Source: CAZOWW01 sp964583765
GTDB taxonomy: Bacteria; Actinomycetota; Actinomycetes; Actinomycetales; Kineosporiaceae
Length of the DNA stretch: 35,410 nucleotides
Reading direction: 5' to 3'
Assembly: GCA_964583765.1 (NCBI GenBank)
Contig: CAZOWW010000056.1
Coordinates: forward strand, 1-35,410
The notes below the pieces were generated by a model. That model ran no database searches, was not told the DNA's origin, and saw nothing but the letters and a program-made list of their open reading frames with translations. A program made the position numbers and the translations under genes. Numbering within the stretch: the stretch's first letter is position 1; every line of letters starts with the position of its first letter. Below are positions 31,089 to 35,410 of this stretch, piece after piece.

Positions 31089-33134
31089 ATGACACCGACC
31101 ACTCGCCGACCGGTCTTCGTCGTGCTGTCGGGTCTCACCGACTACCAGATCCAGTTGTTGCGGGGCATCACGCCGGTCCTCAACGAGCGTGGCCTGCCCC
31201 TGATGGTCCACCTGCTGGGCTCCTACCGGGACGCCACCCTGCCTCCTTCGTTCCCCGATGTCCTGCGGTCCGTCCGACCTGTGGGCGCGGTGATCACGAC
31301 CCTCGAGCGAGAGGCCAAGGAACGGACCCTCCTGGAGCTGTTCGCCCGCCACTCGATCCCGGTCTCGACGGTGGGGATGGGCGTCTCAGGCCTTCCGGGG
31401 GTCAGGGTGGACAACACCGCCGGGATGCGGGAGCTGATGGCTCACCTGTTGGACGAGCGCGGGGTGCGGCGGCCGATGCTCGTCCGCGGGATCCCGTACC
31501 AGCAGGACTCCGTGGAGCGCGAGGGAATCTTCCGCCAGGAGCTGACCCGCCGTGGCCTGCCGGTGCAGGAACACCTCGTCGTGGACGGAGGTTTCTCCCA
31601 GGCGATCGCTCACCCGGCGGTGCGCGCTGCCCTGGCCAGGGACCGCGGCCTCGACGCCGTCGTGGCCTTGAACGACCTGTCCGCCATGGGTGCGATCAAC
31701 GCCCTGTCGGAGGTGGCGCTGCGGGTCCCCGAGAACGTGCTGCTCACCGGGTTCGACAACGATCGGGCAGCGCGCCTCTGCTGGCCTCCCCTCACCACCG
31801 TGGATCAGGACCTCCACCGGCAGGGAGCAGTCGCGGCCGAGCAGCTGCTGCGTGCCATGGCGGGATCCGAGCCGGCCCCGCCGCAGATCGTGCCGTCCCG
31901 GTTGGTGGTGCGTGGTTCGACGGGCCGGATCAGCACCACGGAGGAAGAACGTGACCTGGCGATTCGTACCGCGGCCGACGCCCAGTCCCGGTTCAGCGTG
32001 ATGGACGCGGCGATCAACGTCAACGCCGCGATGCAGTCGTGCCGGACGGTCGACGAGGTGGTGCAGGCCCTGCTCGGGTCGCTGGACGCTCTCGGATTCC
32101 GACGCCTGTTCCTGGCCCTGCGCGACAAACCACGCACGGACACGTCAGATCGGGACCAGGAGAACGCCGCGGACGAACGCGACCGAGCGGACGTCGACAA
32201 CCCGCGCGCGCCCGGCGCCGAGAACTCCGCGCGTCTGGTCCTCGCCTATCGGGACGGCACGGCCCTCGATCTCGGCGGAGCCTTCCCGCTGCATCACCTG
32301 CTGCCGCCCTCGCTGCGGCCCGAGCTGGCGAAGGGTCTGTTGGCGGTGCAGCCGCTGCGCGTGGGCGACAAGGAACTCGGCTACCTGATGATGGAACCCA
32401 GCGACGAGCGCCCGGACTCCTTCCACGCCCGACTCACGATCGACATCGGCCGCGCGCTGGACGCAGTCCTGAACAACCAGGAACGGGACGAGCACGCCCG
32501 CGAGTTGGAACGGCAGGTGGCCGCCCGTACCCGGGAGCTTCGCCGGCTCAACGCCGAACTGGAACGCTCCCTGCTCCTCGACGGCCTCACCGGGATCGCC
32601 AACCGCACCGCCTTCGATCAGTACCTCGACCGCTGCCTGGCCGGAGCGCCCCGCAGCGGGCCGGTGGCGTTGCTGATGGTGGACGTGGACATGTTCAAGG
32701 CGTTCAACGACCGCTACGGACATCTCCGCGGCGACAACGCACTCCGCGACGTCGCGTCCTGCCTTGCGCGCGCCGTCCACCGCTCCGACGACCTGGCCTG
32801 CCGATACGGCGGGGAGGAGTTCGCGGTCGTACTCCCGGACACCGACGCCCACGGCGGCAGAGCCGTGGCCGAACGGTTCCGGGAGTACCTTGCCTCGGCG
32901 GCCATCCCGCACGACCGGTCACCGGTCGCCAAGGTCCTCACGGCGAGTGTGGGCCTGGCCGTGATCGACCCGCAGTCGGCGAGTCGCGAGGCCCTGATCG
33001 AGGCCGCCGACTCCGCCCTGTACCGAGCCAAGGCACAGGGCCGCAACTGCATCGTTCAGCACGCGTCCGGGGACGCCGCCGCATCCGTGGTTCCTCCGCA
33101 GCGCGGTCGCGCGCGACAGCCGAGTGCCGGCTGA
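31089..33134 (+). CDS. LacI-type sensor fused to GGDEF diguanylate cyclase
   Basis: This 681-residue protein probably makes cyclic di-GMP in response to a ligand. Residues about 7-280 match the LacI/PBP1 sugar-binding fold (VFVVLSGLTDYQIQLLRGI, DNTAGMRELMAHLLDERGV, VLLTGFDNDRAARL, VPSRLVVRGST). There is no helix-turn-helix and no signal peptide, so it is a cytoplasmic sensor. A GAF-like middle domain (about 300-460) and a coiled coil (RELERQVAARTRELRRLNAE) lead to the GGDEF domain. That domain has DGLTGIANR, MVDVDMFKAFNDRYGHLRGD, the active site GGEEF at 574-578 and a product-inhibition I-site RSDD at 565-568. ATG 31089 begins the sensor fold; the ribosome site is weak. It is divergent from the helicase operon. 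Confidence 0.85.
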   Translation: MTPTTRRPVFVVLSGLTDYQIQLLRGITPVLNERGLPLMVHLLGSYRDATLPPSFPDVLRSVRPVGAVITTLEREAKERTLLELFARHSIPVSTVGMGVSGLPGVRVDNTAGMRELMAHLLDERGVRRPMLVRGIPYQQDSVEREGIFRQELTRRGLPVQEHLVVDGGFSQAIAHPAVRAALARDRGLDAVVALNDLSAMGAINALSEVALRVPENVLLTGFDNDRAARLCWPPLTTVDQDLHRQGAVAAEQLLRAMAGSEPAPPQIVPSRLVVRGSTGRISTTEEERDLAIRTAADAQSRFSVMDAAINVNAAMQSCRTVDEVVQALLGSLDALGFRRLFLALRDKPRTDTSDRDQENAADERDRADVDNPRAPGAENSARLVLAYRDGTALDLGGAFPLHHLLPPSLRPELAKGLLAVQPLRVGDKELGYLMMEPSDERPDSFHARLTIDIGRALDAVLNNQERDEHARELERQVAARTRELRRLNAELERSLLLDGLTGIANRTAFDQYLDRCLAGAPRSGPVALLMVDVDMFKAFNDRYGHLRGDNALRDVASCLARAVHRSDDLACRYGGEEFAVVLPDTDAHGGRAVAERFREYLASAAIPHDRSPVAKVLTASVGLAVIDPQSASREALIEAADSALYRAKAQGRNCIVQHASGDAAASVVPPQRGRARQPSAG

Positions 33135-33300
33135 TCCGGCTCCGGTCCCACCACCTGATTGCGTCCGTTGCTCTTCGCCGTCAGCATCCGACGGTCGGCC
33201 AGGGCAAGGAGTTCGGTGCTCGTGACCACCTCACGGCCGAGGGCCGAGCCGACGACCCCCGTGAGCGCAGCCGTTCCCGGGCCGTGCCGGGCCGGTCGAA

Positions 33301-35410
33301 TCAGGCGAGGTCGGTAGGCGTCGCCGGCCTCGGAAGAGAGTCGATCACCGATCCGGCGACGACGGCCCGGTCGCGACCCTGATCCTTCGCCCGGTAGAGG
33401 GCATGATCAGCGGTGGCCAGGACGGTCTCGAACGAGGTGTCCGGGGTCGGGACGAGGGTGGCGATGCCGACACTCGCCGTCAGCAACGGGGACACGGTCG
33501 AGGCCGCATGCGGGATCGCCGTCTCGGCGAGGAGCTGGCGGAATCTCCCGGCGACGGACGCGGCGGCAGGAGCATTCGTCCGGGGCAGGATCACGATGAA
33601 CTCCTCGCCCCCGAATCGCGTCACCAAGTCCTGGCCCGAGCGAACGGCCCGGCTCAGACAGGACGCGACGGCACACAGCGCCTCGTCCCCCTGGAGATGG
33701 CCGTAGTGATCGTTGTAGGCCTTGAACAGATCGACGTCGACCATGAGCAGGGCGAGCTCGTCCTGGTCAACCAGGTGAAGGTCCCACTCGCGGCGCGCGG
33801 CCTCCGCGAACGCACGACGGTTCGCCACCCCGGTGAGCGGATCGGTCACGAGGGAGCGCTGGAGTTCCCGCTCGGTGCGCCGTCGGACGATGATCTCCGA
33901 CTCCAACTCGCTCGTCCGGCGTCGGACCAGCTCCTCGAGTCGGTCCGCATGGGCCTGCAGCGCCTGGATGTTGAACAAGGCCTCCAGGCTGAGGGCCACG
34001 TCCCGCTGGAGGGACTCGGCGACCGGCACCTCGACGAAGGGCTGTTCGAGCAGGATGTAGCCCAATGTCCCGCTGAGGGTGTTCAGGTGCCACAGAGCCA
34101 GGAATCCGTGATCCAACTCACCGGCCAGGCGATCGGGCACCACCGCGCTGAGCGGGAAGGTGACCGAGGGGACGGGCCAGGTCCGTCCGCCGTGATAGTC
34201 CAGGATGAGCCGGCACGCAGGCGACGGCCCGTCATCGCGGAACGGATCCGGCAGCGCGTCGTCGCCGGACGGACCCGGCTGGGCCGGAATCCCGTGACGT
34301 TCGTCGTCCCCGGCGCGCGTTCCCGCAGGGAGGGCACTCACCGCCTGTTCGTAGATCACCAGGAAACACCGGGGGATCTGTAGTTGGGGTAGGCAGGAGG
34401 CCAGCGCGTCGGAGATCTCCTCCAGGCTGCGGCAGCCGCTCAGGGCGCGTCCTGCCCGACGCACCGCATTGTGGCTCAGCACATGTTCGGTGGCCAGCCG
34501 CGCGACCTCCTCGAGCGGGGGAGCCCCGAACGGGGCGGGCAGGCGCTCGGCCCCACCGGCCACTCGACGAGCCGTCGTCGCCGTGGTCGTGGTCGTGGGC
34601 GGGCCGTTCCCCTCTCCCGGATCCGGCTGCGCTCGCGTGGAGGATCTGACGACGAGACGGCAGGAAACGAGGGTGCGGTCGGGCACGGTGCGCCCGTCCG
34701 CCTGCCGCAACAACTGACGGACTGCCTGGACGCCCTGTTCGCGCAGTTCCTGGTCGACCGTGGTGATGCCGGGCCAGCTCAGGCGCGCGATGGAGTAGTT
34801 GTCGAAGCCCGTCACGCACACGTCCTCGGGCACCCGCAGTCCTGCCTCGGTCAGTGCTTCGACCGCGGCGAGGGCGCACCAGTCGTCGGTGGTGACGACG
34901 GCGTCCAGATCACGACGCGCGCCGAGCAGGACTCGCAGGCTGTTGCGGGTCACCTCGCGCTCGGCGGAGCCGTCGACGAAGAGCCCCTCGTCCACGGGCA
35001 GTCCTCGCCGGGCGAGTTCTTCCCTCAGGACCGTCTCGCGTTCGACGTGATCGACGTGGTGGGCGAATCCCCGCACCATGACCGGACGGCGCACCCCGCA
35101 CTCGTCGAGCAGATGCGCCATCAACGTGCGCATGCCCTCGGCATTGGCTGCTCGCACGCAGGCCCGACCCGGCACGTCCTGGGCCACGTAGACCGCGGGG
35201 ATCTCCTGTTGCCGGAGCTCGTCCTGCCAGGCCTCGTGCTGCAGGGACGAGAGCGACATCGTCAGGACCACCCCGAGCGGGCGACAGAGTCGTAGCCAGG
35301 ACCGCAGCAGGGCGGGAACGGCTTCCTGACCGCCGTCCACGTTCGCGTGACCCGACACCCCGAGCGGGCGACAGAGTCGTAGCCAGGACCGCAGCAGGGC
35401 GGGAACGGCT
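33301..35410 (-). CDS. LacI-type sensor/GGDEF diguanylate cyclase, paralogue (5' end off the window)
   Basis: Same domain order as the 31089-33134 gene: LacI-like sensor (GMRTLMAHLLDECGVRRPVM, VCVTGFDNYSIARLSWPGIT), GAF-like middle, coiled coil, and GGDEF domain with DPLTGVANR, MVDVDLFKAYNDHYGHLQGD and the active site GGEEF. The sensors align closely, so the two genes are duplicates placed tail-to-tail, 166 bp apart. The I-site is altered: the Arg is one residue out of place (RSGQD instead of RxxD), which should weaken feedback inhibition. The frame is open to the last base of the window. GTG 35358 would be the first start, but it lies inside a 55-bp repeat and removes the first sensor strand, so the true N-terminus is missing or mis-assembled. 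Confidence 0.8.
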   Translation of the reverse strand, partial: AVPALLRSWLRLCRPLGVSGHANVDGGQEAVPALLRSWLRLCRPLGVVLTMSLSSLQHEAWQDELRQQEIPAVYVAQDVPGRACVRAANAEGMRTLMAHLLDECGVRRPVMVRGFAHHVDHVERETVLREELARRGLPVDEGLFVDGSAEREVTRNSLRVLLGARRDLDAVVTTDDWCALAAVEALTEAGLRVPEDVCVTGFDNYSIARLSWPGITTVDQELREQGVQAVRQLLRQADGRTVPDRTLVSCRLVVRSSTRAQPDPGEGNGPPTTTTTATTARRVAGGAERLPAPFGAPPLEEVARLATEHVLSHNAVRRAGRALSGCRSLEEISDALASCLPQLQIPRCFLVIYEQAVSALPAGTRAGDDERHGIPAQPGPSGDDALPDPFRDDGPSPACRLILDYHGGRTWPVPSVTFPLSAVVPDRLAGELDHGFLALWHLNTLSGTLGYILLEQPFVEVPVAESLQRDVALSLEALFNIQALQAHADRLEELVRRRTSELESEIIVRRRTERELQRSLVTDPLTGVANRRAFAEAARREWDLHLVDQDELALLMVDVDLFKAYNDHYGHLQGDEALCAVASCLSRAVRSGQDLVTRFGGEEFIVILPRTNAPAAASVAGRFRQLLAETAIPHAASTVSPLLTASVGIATLVPTPDTSFETVLATADHALYRAKDQGRDRAVVAGSVIDSLPRPATPTDLA
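35269..35323. repeat. 55-bp direct repeat, internal copy
   Basis: Identical to the last 55 bases of the window (35356-35410), at a period of 87 bp. The base before each copy differs (C versus A), so the match length is exactly 55. It encodes the AVPALLRSWLRLCRPLGV part of the sensor. Confidence 0.9.
35356..35410. repeat. 55-bp direct repeat at the window end
   Basis: Exact copy of 35269-35323. It ends at the last base of the window. The length equals a common assembler k-mer, so it is probably a contig-end overlap rather than a biological tandem duplication, though an 87-bp (29-codon) in-frame duplication cannot be excluded. Confidence 0.9.

Overview
The window is very GC-rich DNA with actinobacterial habits: GTG starts, start codons sitting 6 nt after a TANNNT-type -10 box (leaderless genes), long open antisense frames, and gene families typical of Actinomycetota (DUF574 methyltransferase, DUF2637/SpdA-like protein, replication-relaxation protein, ThrE exporter). 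I cannot name a genus. The last 55 bases exactly repeat an internal stretch, which is what a de Bruijn assembly with k=55 leaves at a contig end. The window is therefore probably one whole contig from a short-read assembly.

Left part (1-7.7 kb). An IS630-family element (53-3731) carries a complete-looking group II intron (247-2798). The intron sits in the transposase gene exactly in front of the codon for the third catalytic residue, so splicing would restore a 357-residue DDE transposase. Next come a frameshifted hypothetical gene, a DUF574-type SAM methyltransferase with a probable C-terminal frameshift, a helix-turn-helix regulator with a helical-repeat body, and a HAD-like hydrolase.

Middle (about 8.2-17.0 kb). 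This is an actinobacterial integrative/conjugative element. Its genes form one tightly coupled + strand operon: small ORF, membrane-anchored conjugation protein, HerA/TraD-type ATPase, replication-relaxation protein, DUF2637 protein, two hypotheticals and a large serine recombinase. From the ATPase onward every start overlaps the previous stop. The recombinase reads into the 3' end of a tRNA-Leu(GAG) gene, and its stop codon lies in the tRNA T arm. The left end of the element is not resolved; a palindrome at 8244-8270 upstream of the operon is a candidate operator.

Right part (17.3-35.4 kb). It starts with a RidA protein and a ThrE-type exporter, then a leaderless gene pair of unknown function, the second with two frameshifts. 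On the minus strand a probable three-gene operon encodes a TIM-barrel glycosidase-like protein, an M48-like HExxH metallopeptidase and a giant helicase with a C-terminal Vsr/MTES_1575-like nuclease (relative of the DUF4011 helicase-nucleases of the Hhe defence type). The helicase gene has a single in-frame TAA between Walker A and Walker B. Divergent from the operon is a LacI-type-sensor/GGDEF diguanylate cyclase, and a paralogue of it lies tail-to-tail at the contig end.

The peptidase plus helicase-nuclease operon is the best candidate for an undescribed system. The intron at the transposase catalytic codon and the recombinase/tRNA overlap are the clearest structural findings. The five disabling mutations (four 1-nt indels, one nonsense) should be checked against reads before anything is called a pseudogene.
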